A stretch of DNA of 64,000 bases. It comes from Fallopia convolvulus (lineage: Eukaryota; Streptophyta; Magnoliopsida; Caryophyllales; Polygonaceae). This document shows, in pieces, positions 34,201 to 46,079 of this stretch. A program made the position numbers and the translations under genes. The stretch covers positions 54,976,622 through 55,040,621 of the forward strand of contig OZ024734.1 of the NCBI GenBank assembly GCA_964016875.1, in the 5' to 3' direction. The notes under the pieces were generated by a model. It was given only the letters and a program-made list of their open reading frames with translations. It ran no database searches and was not told the DNA's origin. How positions within the stretch are numbered: the stretch's first letter is position 1; every line of letters starts with the position of its first letter.

Positions 34201-36236
34201 TATGCGCTAGGCGGGTTCTCACCATTCCGACTAGCATCTTTTAGAGCATTGCATCTAACTCTTTCAATTCCTAAGATGTGAATTCAAATTTTAATAACTA
34301 AGGTGTGAATTCTAGTATATAACATATTTTTGAAACAATTATTGTGATAACTATATAGTGTTCTAAACGGACTAGACGGGCTGGAAGGCTAGGTGGGCTA
34401 GCACAGTAGCACCTTCCAGCGCCTAGGCGAGGCCTAGACAGAGCTAGACAGTGATTTTTAGAGCAGTGTAACTATAAGATAATAAAGATATTTTAAAATT
34501 GGGAACTCAAAGTTGAACCAAACGAGCTCTAAAACATATGGATTTTTGTTTCTACTTAGGGACTACATAAACTCAAGATCAGTATATCCAACGCCGGATT
34601 CAGGTGGCGAGTGTGGAGTTCCCTATGAAACTTACTTCAGAATGCCAACCTCAGCCAAGGACAAGCCTTGGTATTCTATTGAGATTGGAAGTATTCACTT
34701 CACTGTGATCTCCACAGAGAATGATTGGAAACCACATTCAGAGCAGGTAATAGATTACTCCAAATGAGCTCTTAAAACAATTGAATTACTCAAAAGTTCT
34801 AAACCTCTTTGCTCATTTCCCTTGTCCATAGTATGAGTGGATGAAGAACGACATGGCCTCAGTTAATCGGTCTAGAACACCTTGGCTCGTCTTTGCTGGG
34901 TAAGTCAAAGCATGAATGTATGATATATAAATTTGTTTCTTAGGTTACTAACTTGATTTACATATTTCAGGCATAGACCAATGTATTCAACGAGCGAGGC
35001 AGCCCTTGTTAGCGTCGACATGCTATTTGTAGCAACTGTAGAGCCATTGCTCCTAGAAAACAAGGTCTATTCCATGAATTCAGATGACTTTATTTTCTCT
35101 TTTGTAGTTATTGTTTCTCCAAATGAATGGTGTTGAACTAAATTTGAGTTTGAAGGTTGATCTAGCTATATTCGGCCATGTACACAACTATGAGAGGACT
35201 TGTGCATTGTACAATGGAGAGTGCAAGGCCATGCCTGTGAAAGATGAGAAGGGCATAGACACATTCAATAATACCGAATACACCGGCCCGGTTCATGCTG
35301 TGATAGGAATGGCAGGCTTTAGCCTGGATAAATTTAGCTTAATTGTGAGTGAAAACTTGTTTTCATCCTTGTTTCAAATTGGGGTTTTCAGTTTGTAGTA
35401 CATAGAATAGAGGGTTGATGAGGAAGTTTTTACTTTCAAAACCCCAGTGATCAATTAATGGTGTGTTTGGATCACGCCTTATAGTACATTATAATACAAG
35501 TTGATGCATTATGATCTAAATAGACCCTAATAAGTAATAATGTTAGATGAAAATATACATTAATAATCATTAGAAGGTAAGAGAATGTTTCTTTACATGA
35601 TTTGTAGGGACAAAAATGGAGTTTATCACAGATATCCAAGTATGGGTATACAAGAATACATGCAACCAGGGAAGAATTGAAGTTTGAGGTTAGTATATGT
35701 ATACTCCCAACAATCCCCCTTGTGCAATGCTTCATATGATTTGATGATATTGATTAAAAAACACCAAAATTCGAAGCTTAAATCCAATGAGAAGAAAAAC
35801 ATGCACTAGAATGTTCTAAGAAACACTAGACGAACCTTGGGCAGAGAGGGGTCGTCTAGATAGTCTAAACGGTTACTTAGCCAGGTGCTTAAATGGGCTA
35901 GAAGGTTAGACGGGTTGGAACCTTCTAGCGCATAGACAGGACCGACATAGGATTTTTAGAACAGTGGTGGTACTAGACAATCAAGTTCTGACATTTTACA
36001 CTAGTATTAGTAGTATACTCTTACTGCGCTCACGGTTGTCGTCTCTTGATGGCCTCTCGGGTTGCTACCCCCAATTATAACCTCTTCAAAAACAAAGTTC
36101 TGACATTACACTTGATTAATTTATTACTCTTTCAACTTGAATGTAATTTCTCTTTAACTTGTTCTTGTTGCAGTTTGTGAACTCTAATAGCAGGCAAGTA
36201 GAAGACAGCTTTCGGATCATACGGAAACACACATGA
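31204..36236 (+). CDS. purple acid phosphatase, PAP24-like (one frameshift in exon 1)
   Basis: Thirteen exons: 31204-31518, 31632-31719, 32419-32685, 32841-32946, 33077-33185, 33546-33678, 33769-33956, 34560-34746, 34832-34899, 34971-35064, 35156-35344, 35608-35688, 36174-36236. The product would be about 628 aa. Signal peptide (KILFRVFGFAQLTFLLVSS), Fn3-like N-domain (ISPSHSS, CHYPVK, RLTWVSG), then metallophosphatase motifs GDMG, GDISYATG, GNHE, AGHRPMY and GHVHNYER, the usual dinuclear-metal ligand blocks. The C-terminus is FVNSNSRQVEDSFRIIRKHT. Relatives are secreted phosphoesterases; Arabidopsis PAP24-type members are annotated as probably inactive. Exon 1 needs one nucleotide removed near 31400-31408 to join ASPFIEIN to SSASGMISDEENITISVSG; as written it stops at 31434. 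All other phases fit. Two SINEs and three MITEs sit in introns. It may be a recent pseudogene or an assembly error. Confidence 0.88.
31745..31987 (-). mobile_element. SINE in PAP intron 2
   Basis: 243 bp on the minus strand, flanked by CATTACAA (31737-31744 and 31988-31995). The 5' head contains ATGCTCATTGG (complement at 31951-31961), close to a Pol III A box, with a B-box-like GGATTTAGCCCC about 30 bp on. The 3' end is the Au-type block followed by an ATG-repeat tail. Confidence 0.8.
33281..33516 (+). mobile_element. SINE in PAP intron 5
   Basis: 236 bp flanked by the 12-bp duplication TTGAAAGGACTA (33269-33280, 33517-33528). The 3' end GGGGAGCTGCATTGGGTAAA plus (TTG)n is the Au-type signature. 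The head GTATCCTATATGAAAGACGG is a diverged version of the head in the 31745 and 37359 copies. Confidence 0.85.
34080..34251. mobile_element. hAT-like MITE in PAP intron 7, copy 1
   Basis: Begins GTGTTCTAACAGACAGGCTA and ends TTTTAGAGCATTG, rich in CTAGGCG/CGCCTAG palindromic units. Same family as the element 100 bp downstream. Confidence 0.6.
34356..34468. mobile_element. hAT-like MITE in PAP intron 7, copy 2
   Basis: 113 bp from TAGTGTTCTAAACGG to GATTTTTAGAGCAGTG, flanked on both sides by TAACTATA (34348-34355 and 34469-34476), an 8-bp duplication as expected for hAT elements. Confidence 0.8.
35811..35966. mobile_element. hAT-like MITE in PAP intron 12
   Basis: ATGTTCTAAGAAACACTAGA to GGATTTTTAGAACAGTG. 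Flanking GCACTAGA and GTACTAGA may be a mutated 8-bp duplication. Confidence 0.6.
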
Positions 36237-36908
36237 AAAGACATGCATATGTAATATGCAAAAGGCTGCTGATTGATCTTCATAGAGACAACTGTCTTTG
36301 AACGCTGGATTTGGTTGCTTGTCATGAAATGGTATATTTTCAGGCGCTCATCAATGAAACAATGTGGCCTTACCAAACTCACATGTACAACTAGCGACTT
36401 GAGCATTGGACACAAATATTGTCTTAACAGATGTATATGTAAATCTTCATTGAACAGTTGGCAACACTGTTAAAGAATTCGAAAACACTACATAGTCCTG
36501 ATTTCTCCAACTCTACCCATAAAGTTTTTTTCCTAGTCAACAAAGATAAGAAAAAAATGCATCAAAAGAGTCTATATATGTGTGCATATGCCAATGACAA
36601 ATCTCATAACTCACCAAAAAAATCATTAAATAAAACTCTAAAATGAAAAACATTTTCTAAAATGATCAAGACCTAAAACAAAACAACAACCATTTTTGGA
36701 ATGAGATAGTAATCCAAAGCCTATTAACAGAAGAAAAGCTTATAAGCACCATCTAACTACTTCCAAAGCCTATTAATAACAGAAGAAAAGCTTATAAGCA
36801 TCATCTAATTTTCTTCCAAAAAGTTGAATAAAATCCGAATCAAGTAAATCCAAAAAAAAATGCATTAAAGCACAAGACAACCTCTTCTATGGAGATATTA
36901 AGATAGCC
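36237..36908. other. intergenic between convergent PAP and MUS81
   Basis: Short 3'-3' spacer holding both 3' UTRs. Two copies of a 49-50 bp unit (TCCAAAGCCTATTAACAGAA ... AAGCTTATAAGCA) lie at about 36713-36810. Confidence 0.6.
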
Positions 36909-39900
36909 TTAACTCCCCCAAACTAACCGAAAGATGTTTCTGCTTGCAGGTCCGTTTACTGCATCGTTCGTTTGCTTCTTCAGCAACTCCTCCTGAGCTT
37001 GCTGGTCGCCATCCTTCTCTCAAAAAGGGAAAATAATAAGCACTAATGTCTATAATAGTATAACAATCATCTCAATAATGTGTTAAAAGCAAGGAAATAA
37101 TATGTGCAGGATCAGATCTTGATATTGATATATGGAAATAAAAACCAAGCTCGAGAATGACTCATTTGTCAAAAGAGCACTCACAAGAAGAGAGTATGCA
37201 CGAGCAAGGGACGAAAGCGTCGGGTACAAATCCACAACAGCAATTGCAACTTCCTCGGACACCTGTGGAACCTGCATTGTAGCACAACAGTACTAGTTGA
37301 TTACAAGTATAGTGAAACATACTTGGATACAAATTAATAGGAACAAATGGAAAACTAACAACAACATCAACTCAGTGTTAACCCGCCTCAGGCGGGATCT
37401 GGGGGGCCATGATGTACCCACTACCCACCTTGCCCCAATATAAAATCGAGAGGGTGTATGAAGAAGGCCCAAGTATTATCATTGCCCGGAAGATCCAAGG
37501 AAAAATAAAATTCAGCTATGTGACAACGATAAATGAATCTACTTAGAATGCACCAAAATTGATATAGGGGTTATATCCATCTCAAAGGCATTGTATAAAA
37601 GCCAATGAGCATGAGGATGCGCCCCATAAAAAATGGGCAACTAAACCCTACAAAATAGCTTATCAGAAATGAAATTAAATAGAAAGATATTCTAAAATAA
37701 ACTAATAGGAAAATGATGAGCATTCCAAGCCGTGATCTTTAAATTTTACCATACATGAGGTCTTGCACTAGTTGTATTTCTAATTCATGATAGACTTTAT
37801 TATTTATATTTAGAAAGCAAATTCTAAAACTGTTGAAGATTATGAAAAGAATGATACTAAAAACAATCAGTCCAATGAAGCATGCAACTTTTTTCTGTTT
37901 CAAGAGCAAACTTTTACCTGCATCAGTTGGGTAGCAAATACATCGCTCAGTCATTTTATCAAGGCTTTCACATCTTCTTATAAATTCTTTGAATGAAGGG
38001 CATTCTTCTTGTTTTCCACATCTATCTTCAGATGAAAGTAACTGGTAAAAATTTGCAATTTTCTTTGTCATGTAACCATATCTACGAAGGGTCTCACCCA
38101 GACCACTTGTTCGCTGCACGTCAAACTCCTCAAGGATTTCCGTGGTGAAACAACAGGAAGAATCATATGAGGATCAAAAGTTCATGTCAGTAAAGCATTA
38201 TAAGGAATTGAGGTAAAGCTAATATAATAAAGAACTCAAAGCATCATATGAAGAAAAAATATATGAGATGGAAATAACAAGAAAACCAAACACAATAAGC
38301 CATTGAAGTGAAAGTCAGATGCAAGATCAAACTGAAGAAAGTTCTAGCTTTGTCATAATACTTCATAGATATTACTGTAAGTTTGATGTTTAAAAAAACT
38401 AAAATAACCTAAAATGTTCAAAAAAAAATTCAATTTATGTGATTTTTTTGGCACATCTAAATTCTGTAAGTTTGATGTCATATGAGTTGTATGTGTAAGT
38501 TTTTACAAATAGTCACATAAATGGCAAGCCAAAGTCTATGGATGTGTTTGGATTACCATATTTAATGCATTAAGTTGCATTGAAGTGGCCACAAAATGAA
38601 ATTTAATGCACCTTAATGCAATGGATTCTGTAATGCAAACACACCCTTCTAATATCATAGAGACAAAAGATATTTCTTAAAAGGTTAGCTGAGAAGTGCA
38701 GATATTGAAACACTTTAATATTTAGATTTGTACACGAAAAAAACTATAGTTAAGTGGGATTGTGGGAAAAAGGTAACTACGCGGTTTTAATGCTGTCAGA
38801 AGCTCCTAAGCAATTAGGGTCACCCTCCACCATATATATGACCTTCTTCAATCCAGATCTCTGCAACACGTAAAGATGTGTTATTAAGGGGCAATGTAGT
38901 AAAAATGCAGGAGGGGAAATAATAAGTGAATGAAAATTCAAATATAGTATGTTTCAGAAAAAAGCAAGATCAGTAAAATCATCCCCTTATAATAGGCAGG
39001 GAATAGATTCATGACACAAAGGTTGAAAGTAATGAAGAACAAACAAAAAGGGTCATTCTCGTATTTCTATGAGAATTTACTCATTAAAAATCCAGTAATT
39101 CTCACTCCCTCACTATTCCTCATTCCCTCTTTAACACAGTATAACCCCTCAGATGGTCATATTAATAAGTCAAATAACATGTTGTTCAACAAATGAATTA
39201 TGACAGAATGATACAGAAGTGCATAGAAATTAATCAAGTCAGCCAGATATTTAGATACTGCAGGACATAGTTCGTCACTATAGAATAAAATAGGTAGCAT
39301 TGTCAAGTAGAGGACTTACCTAGTTACTTAAAGTGATCCATATAAGAAGACATAAGGCGGAGGACTTATCTAGTTAGTTAAAGTGAACCATATAAGGAAT
39401 ACTTAGATATACAAGACATGGAAACGATAATGATCACTATGAAAGTTGAAGAAGAAGAAGAATGAAGCAGTGTCTCTGGGTCAGTATTAGTACCAGGAGT
39501 CTCAGCTTCTGATCCCTGTATCTATTATCTGTGATTGATTGACGTAAATCATCCACTTTCTTTCTCTCAACAATGAAATCAAGGACATATTCAGTTGAAA
39601 GCTGTCTATGGCAAGCAATCCATATCGCATCCCCAACAGGCAAATGCCTAACCTGTAAAGCAAGCATCATTTATTTTCATTAACCAAATTTATTAATCGA
39701 AACTATGCATGCAATTAATCATCATCACCCCCGAAATTTGGCACGATTCCAAGAGCCTTAGACCAATCACAAGGTAAGTAAAACCTCTAGCATAGCATCT
39801 CAAAAAATGAATTATTGATTGGAAAAAGATTTGCTCGCCAAATTAACTATTGCACACTAAAGTATCGTAAGACCTGGTTCTTCTGGAAATCTTATCACCA

Positions 39901-42900
39901 TAGTAGTCAGTCCTCACCCCAACCCACAAAACCAATATACATACAAATTTAGTTACCTATAAGAGAATGATATTGATACATGTTGAAGCTCTAATCTTTA
40001 GGCATGAGTAAGCTCCTCCGTGAGGGTGAGAAATAAGCAATTTGTTTCTACATTATCATCTCACCAGGATCAGATTTGTGCAAAATAGAAGTTCTCATGA
40101 AAAGAATTGTAAGGTAAAGGCTTGTGATACTAGTTTAGTGATTTGGCATCTGGGGGCAGATTCAGCCAATGCTTTCAGAAGCATTAGTGTATCTCATGTG
40201 CAATTGAACTGGATAAATCCGTAACGTTTAAGATCTCTCTCATCAAAAGAAAAAAATAGTAACTACAAAGCAAATTTCAATTTCTTGTTTCATGAAAAAC
40301 TTTTTGAGTCTATTCTTAAACTACTCATAATATTAATGTGACATGAAGTTCCAAGTTCTCTCCTTAGATGTGTAATAAGTATATATAGACCTCAAGCAGA
40401 GCTATTATTAAGAAGGCACAAATAACATATGATGCCAGTCTCACTAACTTCATTTCCATGCAAACTCAACAATGTATCTCAAGCTTCTACCACTTGTAAG
40501 GCAATAATGTCAAGAGATATATTATCTGCTACTATATTCATGTAAGATACATATCCTTCTCAGGCTCTGGTCCTAGACCACTGGTAGATATGAGTTTCCC
40601 AACACAAAGATGCTCCAAACAAAAGTTCGAATCTAGGGTTCCTAGTATACTTATCAAGTCAAATATGACAGTGCTTTAAGCAAGTTGCAGCCCGCAGGAT
40701 GAATTAATATTAGGTTAAGATTAAAAGGCAATTGGGGATTAACCACATTACCTCAATTTTCATATTGAACTGCTTACAAATGTTCTCTATCAGCTTTCCA
40801 GTCTTCGACCTGAAAACATAGAACAAAATTCATAATCTAGCTTACCACAAACAAGTTAGTAACTATGATTTCCAAATGTTGGTAGGTGTGAGATGCCAAT
40901 GACAGAGAACCACAGTGAGAAGTGAGAACCTACAGGGAGATTAACTCGATACTGTAGGTGAAATAATCAACTTGATAAACCAGAGATATATAAAAATGTA
41001 GCAGATAATAACCCATAGATGAATTGGGCCCACCTAAACCTATTTCATTCACCCATTTCCACATCTAAATATAACGGGAAAAAAAAAAGAAATTGACGAG
41101 ATAAACAATCATCAATAGTAATAAGAAATAAGAGCAAAGACGTCTTTCTGCAGTTATATATTTGAAAGTAGAAGTTCATTAATGTCTCTTGATACATACT
41201 AGTTTGCTGTTAGGCATTAAGCTACCTAATATAACATTGCTTGTGAATACACTTCATTGGCAGTACTCCAAGTCAAGATTACATAACAGCTTATATACAT
41301 GACTGATAGACACTAACCCGCGAGCAAAGTGTTCCCGGTTGTCCAATATCAACATAACTTCATATATTTCCTCAAACTTCTCCCAAGAGTTGAGCGGCGG
41401 CATTTTCATGACATTGCGTTTGACTTTGGAACTGCGTGAGAAGGATTTTGGAGCCTGATGGTTCTAACATTTCCACAACAAAGAAACAGCGATTAAGAAA
41501 CCAACACCATCAAGAAGTTAAGGGATGGCAGTCTCAGAGAATTAGGTGTAACTTCAAAGCCACAAGAGAAATCATAATTGTCAAAATAGTGTTTTAAAAG
41601 TACAGTTTCAGAACAAGAAGATGGGAAGCTGGAAAATGCATAACATCAGCAAGCAATGCACTACCAATATGGTGATTTTCTTATCTCTCCCTGTTAGGAA
41701 GTAAATCCAGCACATTATGTCTATAGACAGATGAGAATAAGGAACAGGACACATGAAAGAACGAATGATTGTCTTAATGATATTTAACTACCTATTTCTT
41801 AAAAAGAACTATTAAGAAAATACAAGATGGTTAACAAGACATGGTAAATAGCCCAATTTCAAGAACCTTACAACTTATTTTGTTGAATTTGACATGGGCA
41901 AATGTTAAGGAATGTGTTAATCAAAATGTGCAAGGATATAAAACAATGGTGATAGTGCAGTAAGCAAGCGAATTCAGCAATCACACATAGCAGCAATCAT
42001 GCTAATGCTTGAATATGAGATAGGGAGGAATGAGATGGGGACAGAATACTCTGGATTTGAGAAGAGCAAGAGAGATAAGAGGATTCCAATGTCCAGTTAA
42101 CAACTCTTTCTATCATTTATACTGTTCTCTTAATTTAGTAGTGAGAAAATGGTACTAAATAGACCATTTTAGAGTATTTTGTAAATAGGCCAACTGAGTG
42201 TGTCACCGGGAAGAAAAAAAACGTCACCTACAGCTGAAAGCCTAGTTTTCCAAATCAACCTATTGTAAGAGAAAGCTATGGCAGTATAGCATCATTGTCT
42301 TGAAATAGAGTAATAGCATCATTATAGAGGTAAATATGCACTTACAGAAGAAGCACTTACAGAGGAAGAACAATGTCTTACTGGAGAAGAATCCTTTAGG
42401 GATTCACCACCACTAGTTGAATTTACATGACCTACAAAAGAAAAAAGAGACATTTTAAGGATATATATTACGAGAAAAGAACCCGTAAGGAAATCTCAAC
42501 AATCATTTACATCTGAGCAAAGTAGCATCACTACAGACATATCCTGTAGATGTCTCAACAGTATTTCTAGTCGAGGGTGGCTTAGATTGTTTTTGAGAAC
42601 CATAAACTTGCTTTTCTCTCAAACAGCATAAAACTGCAGGCCACAGGGAAAATGCTTCCTGATCTGGTGATGTTTTTGATACCTCTGCAAAAGCATCTAA
42701 GACTTCGTCTTCTGCATACCCCATACGAGTAAACTACATAAAGTGCGGGAGGTTAAATGTCAATAGAAAACAAAATCACTAATTTTAAAAAAGAATAAAC
42801 TGCAGAATATTTATGAAACATATTACGAAACTCGAATGTTGCCAATAGCAGAATTTCACCAGTATCCAAACAATAGAGCTCCACTATGTACAAAAAATAC

Positions 42901-45100
42901 AGAAACTAGAAAACCCATCTACAAACAACACTCAAAAATGTAATCTCAGAAAGTAACTGACAACATACCTTGGCACGATACTCAGGCGGAAAGTTGTTCG
43001 AACTAATACAACTCCGTTTCCTTTTATCGAGAATTGGAGATTCTACTTCCTTGTATGAATGATCACTATCAATTTCCGAATCTACTACAACTATTCTCTC
43101 TGAATCAGGAATTCTAGGTTGTAGGTCTGACTTCGGTACAGAATCAGTCAAATTAGATCTCATCAAACATTCTTGAGCAGCTTGGCGACCTTCTTCAGTC
43201 AGCATGTATCTGCAGAGTGCGAAATCATGGACAATTCTGCATCAAGCATTGTTCAAACCAAAATTCCAAGCTCCAGGCATTGAATAAACTAAAAACACCA
43301 AAAAGCTGGTGGAACATTTCATTCTGCCTCACTTTTTCAGGCAAAAGCTTTTCTGATTTTTTCAGTTTATATCACAGAAAATCATCACCTCATGCATCTT
43401 TGAAAACCAATCCTATATTTTGTTAGTTTCTGAAATATAGATGTTAATTCTTTTCATATCAATTGCTAGACCCCACCTGGGCGGCGAGGTGACACCTCAC
43501 TACCATGGTCCACCTAGCGTATATCAGAACACTGAATATAGATGCCAAAACATCATTAGATCTGCATCATACATATAGAAAAAGGATAACATACTTCGCA
43601 GGGCAGCTTGATTTCACAACCAGGCCTTTGCTTATTAATGTTTTCATGCAACTCCATCCACTGTACCACTCTCTTGGAGAACTGCCAAATTGCCCTGGTT
43701 TACCTTTTCCCTTTTCTGGCCTAAGTAAGCACAAAGAAAACCAGAAATTAAAATGAGCCTGATATGGCTACGATTCTACCATATGCTTAAACTACAAACT
43801 CAAATCGAAAGAGGATTAAAAAAATAGTATAAGAAATGAAAATGAAAAATTACAAAATAGAGCAATACAAGAGAAAAAATGACATACCCAGCAAGTGGGA
43901 AATATAAATTGCTATCTGAAGCAGCAACAAAGAAGGGGGAAAAGCATAACATTATATTATCTTACACTAGGAGCATTATCTTACGCTATAGGAGCACGTG
44001 AAAGCCCGCTTGCTTCAGCTGCATCAATGAGTTCCTGTTTCCGCATAAATTCACATCCATCCGTAGTCTCCCTGTTACATGAATGTCTTTCAACTTGTGC
44101 TTCTAAATCAATTTATATAACAGCAAACGAATATATATAAATTGAATATATGGTTGCCTGAATCATTTGGTGATGTCTATCTAATCCAATGAAAATTTCC
44201 AACTACTTCAAGATAAAGCAAGCACAAAAAGTTGCATAGTCATTAGATAGCACGTACCTATACAAGGTAATAAGCAAAGCATATGCCACAGAATTCTTTT
44301 GGGGCATATAACGCCTAGAGCCTTTCACTTTCTTACCTGAATCAGTAACAACAGTTATGTATGCACTTCACTACAAATTACTAAAACATGGATGATATCA
44401 GTATAAAAAGGGCCTATTCTTACCCTTTTGTGCCAAATCAGTATCCACGGCAGCATCCGGATTTTCGACGAAAAATCCTTGCATCAGCTTCAGGATCCAT
44501 TTTCCAACTCCCCTAAAAACAAGAAGTCCAAAGTTTTTACAGAGAAAAAATAGGATGGAAGTAGATCAATCAAAGTGCAATGTAACATGAAAAATCATGA
44601 TGCCCCTATATTCACTGCTCAGGCACACTCTGTCTCTCCTTGCCCTCACATGGTTAGTATTCATTAAAGGTCAAGCATTTATTCTCACACAATTAGAACA
44701 TTATATCATGACAATCGTCTTTATTTTCAGATAGATACAACACTTTATACCTTGAATTAGCACTGGGCTAATAACAAGCAGAATAATCAGCCACTCAAAC
44801 ACCTAATTGAAGACCTAAATTAACAGTACACCAAAATCAGCATCATGAACAGCAATAACATGTTCTTGTCAAATTGTAAGATAGGCAATGTCGAACAGTT
44901 CTTACTTGACATTGGAGAAGTCCTTGAGGGTTACAATCGGTGTTTTAGAGCTGCAGTCATTGAGATAAGCCTTTTTGAATAGCCTTATCGCTGTTTTCGG
45001 ACAATTGTTTTGGGTTTTGCGCCATGTATTGCCTCTTCGTCCAAATGTAATCCTCCAGAGCTTCGTTCTCCGGGCAAACAACCCGTCCCCGATTCTCCAT
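36909..45100 (-). CDS. MUS81: crossover junction endonuclease MUS81 (with lesions)
   Basis: Fifteen exons on the minus strand: 44906-45100, 44424-44512, 44258-44336, 43985-44071, 43595-43720, 42969-43209, 42511-42733, 42382-42431, 41318-41454, 40752-40809, 39494-39652, 38781-38860, 37918-38153, 37185-37271, 36909-37016; about 650 aa expected. Helix-hairpin-helix start (MENRGRVVCPENEALEDYI), winged-helix region (SVAYALLITLYR, REWYSGWSCMKTLISKGLV), ERCC4 nuclease (LILDNRE, VRHLPVGDAIWIA, ERKKVDD with catalytic GD and ERKxxxD), tandem HhH end (QVPQVSEEVAIAVVDLYPTL, NIFRLVWGS). With EME1 it cuts branched DNA in recombination. Lesions: an extra A in A5 of exon 1 (plus-strand T-run at 44972-44976), a TG instead of AG acceptor before exon 13 (38154-38155), and a frame break in exon 13 at DKMT|SDVFATQLMQ. 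The catalytic core is intact. Pseudogenisation or assembly error are both possible. Confidence 0.88.
37359..37630 (-). mobile_element. SINE in MUS81 intron 13
   Basis: 272 bp on the minus strand. Flanks AAATGGAAAACTAA (37345-37358) and AAATGGGCAACTAA (37631-37644) are a 14-bp duplication with two differences. It shares the head (A-box-like ATGCTCATTGG, complement 37602-37612) and about 130 bp of body with the PAP intron-2 copy. The 3' end is the Au-type block plus (TTG)n. Confidence 0.85.
43464..43534. mobile_element. fragment of hAT-like MITE family in a MUS81 intron
   Basis: GCTAGACCCCACCTGGGCGG to CACCTAGCGTATATCAGAAC and ACTG: one end and part of the interior of the CTAGGCG family. Confidence 0.45.
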
Positions 45101-45430
45101 TTTCGCGGTGGAAAGATACAGGTTATGCTCCAAATTGACTAAAAGAATACTAGGGTTTCGTTGCAGGCATTGGGAGTGGTGATGGGTAACTATGGATTAT
45201 GGCGGGAGTGGTTTGAGATGGCTGCAACGAAACCCGTCACAATCTGGCTTGTTTGCCCGGAGTAAAGGAGTTAATTATAGAGAGAAGCGTACGGCGGACG
45301 GTGGACGATGGACTGGTGGAGTAAAGGAGTTAATTATAGATTAGTCCTTAACATTTAATCCTCGTTCCAAATCGGTCCTAAACCTTTTTTTTGGTTGAAA
45401 TCGGTCCTAAACCTTTTAACCGATCTAACT
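45101..45430. other. MUS81 upstream region
   Basis: Leader and presumed promoter of MUS81. A 22-bp direct repeat GGAGTAAAGGAGTTAATTAT(AG) occurs at 45259-45280 and 45318-45339. No TATA box was identified. Confidence 0.5.
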
Positions 45431-45433
45431 TTT

Positions 45434-45663
45434 GATTTGTTTCACTTCTACGCTAAAATAATTTTTCACCCAAAAATTACTTTTAACACTCTTGAAATTA
45501 GTCCCTAATCTGGCTCGTTTTACTTTCTTTCTTAAGTGGTTTTTTGGTGAAAAGTAAATTTTTGTGTCTCGAAAAGCGTAAAAAATAGAGAGAGTTGCAC
45601 GAATTTCAAGAATATTAAAAGTAGTTTTTGGGTGAAAAGCGATTTTAGGGAAGAAGTGAAACA
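45434..45663. mobile_element. foldback element
   Basis: Arms of about 65 bp (45434-45500 and 45598-45663) are complementary with perhaps 85% identity: TTGTTTCACTTC...TTTTCACCCAAAAA. A third partial copy follows to about 45730. Probably a MITE. Confidence 0.65.
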
Positions 45664-45824
45664 ATTACTTTTTAGTTTTTACCCAAAAGTTATTTTTAAT
45701 ACTCTTAAAATTCATGTATCTTCTATTTTTTACGTTTCTAAATTATTTATAAACTAGTTATTAGGTTAACTTGGCGTACTTCCTTCCCTAGTCAATTCTT
45801 ATCTAAATCAATCAGTAATCTATC

Positions 45825-46045
45825 TATTTATAAGTATATATTAAAATTGTACCTATTTGAGCAACTACATTAATTCTGACCTCATATTATTTTTTAAATT
45901 TTAATTTTATTTACATTAATTTAGGTTTTTTAATTAAATTTTTTTCTATTTATGTGAAAAAATTTAATTCGAATTTTTTAGTTAAATTAATGAAAATGAT
46001 TTTATTTTTATCTTTTTATCCATTTATTTAAAAGATCTCTACCAA
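45825..46045 (+). mobile_element. degenerate Helitron 5' fragment
   Basis: TCTATTTATAAGTATATATT, then AAATTGTACC..TTGAGCAACTA resembles the 5' 200 bp of the 12704 Helitron. No 3' hairpin follows. Confidence 0.45.
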
Positions 46046-46079
46046 ACCAAGGGTCGAGATATAAATACAAGGCACAAAC

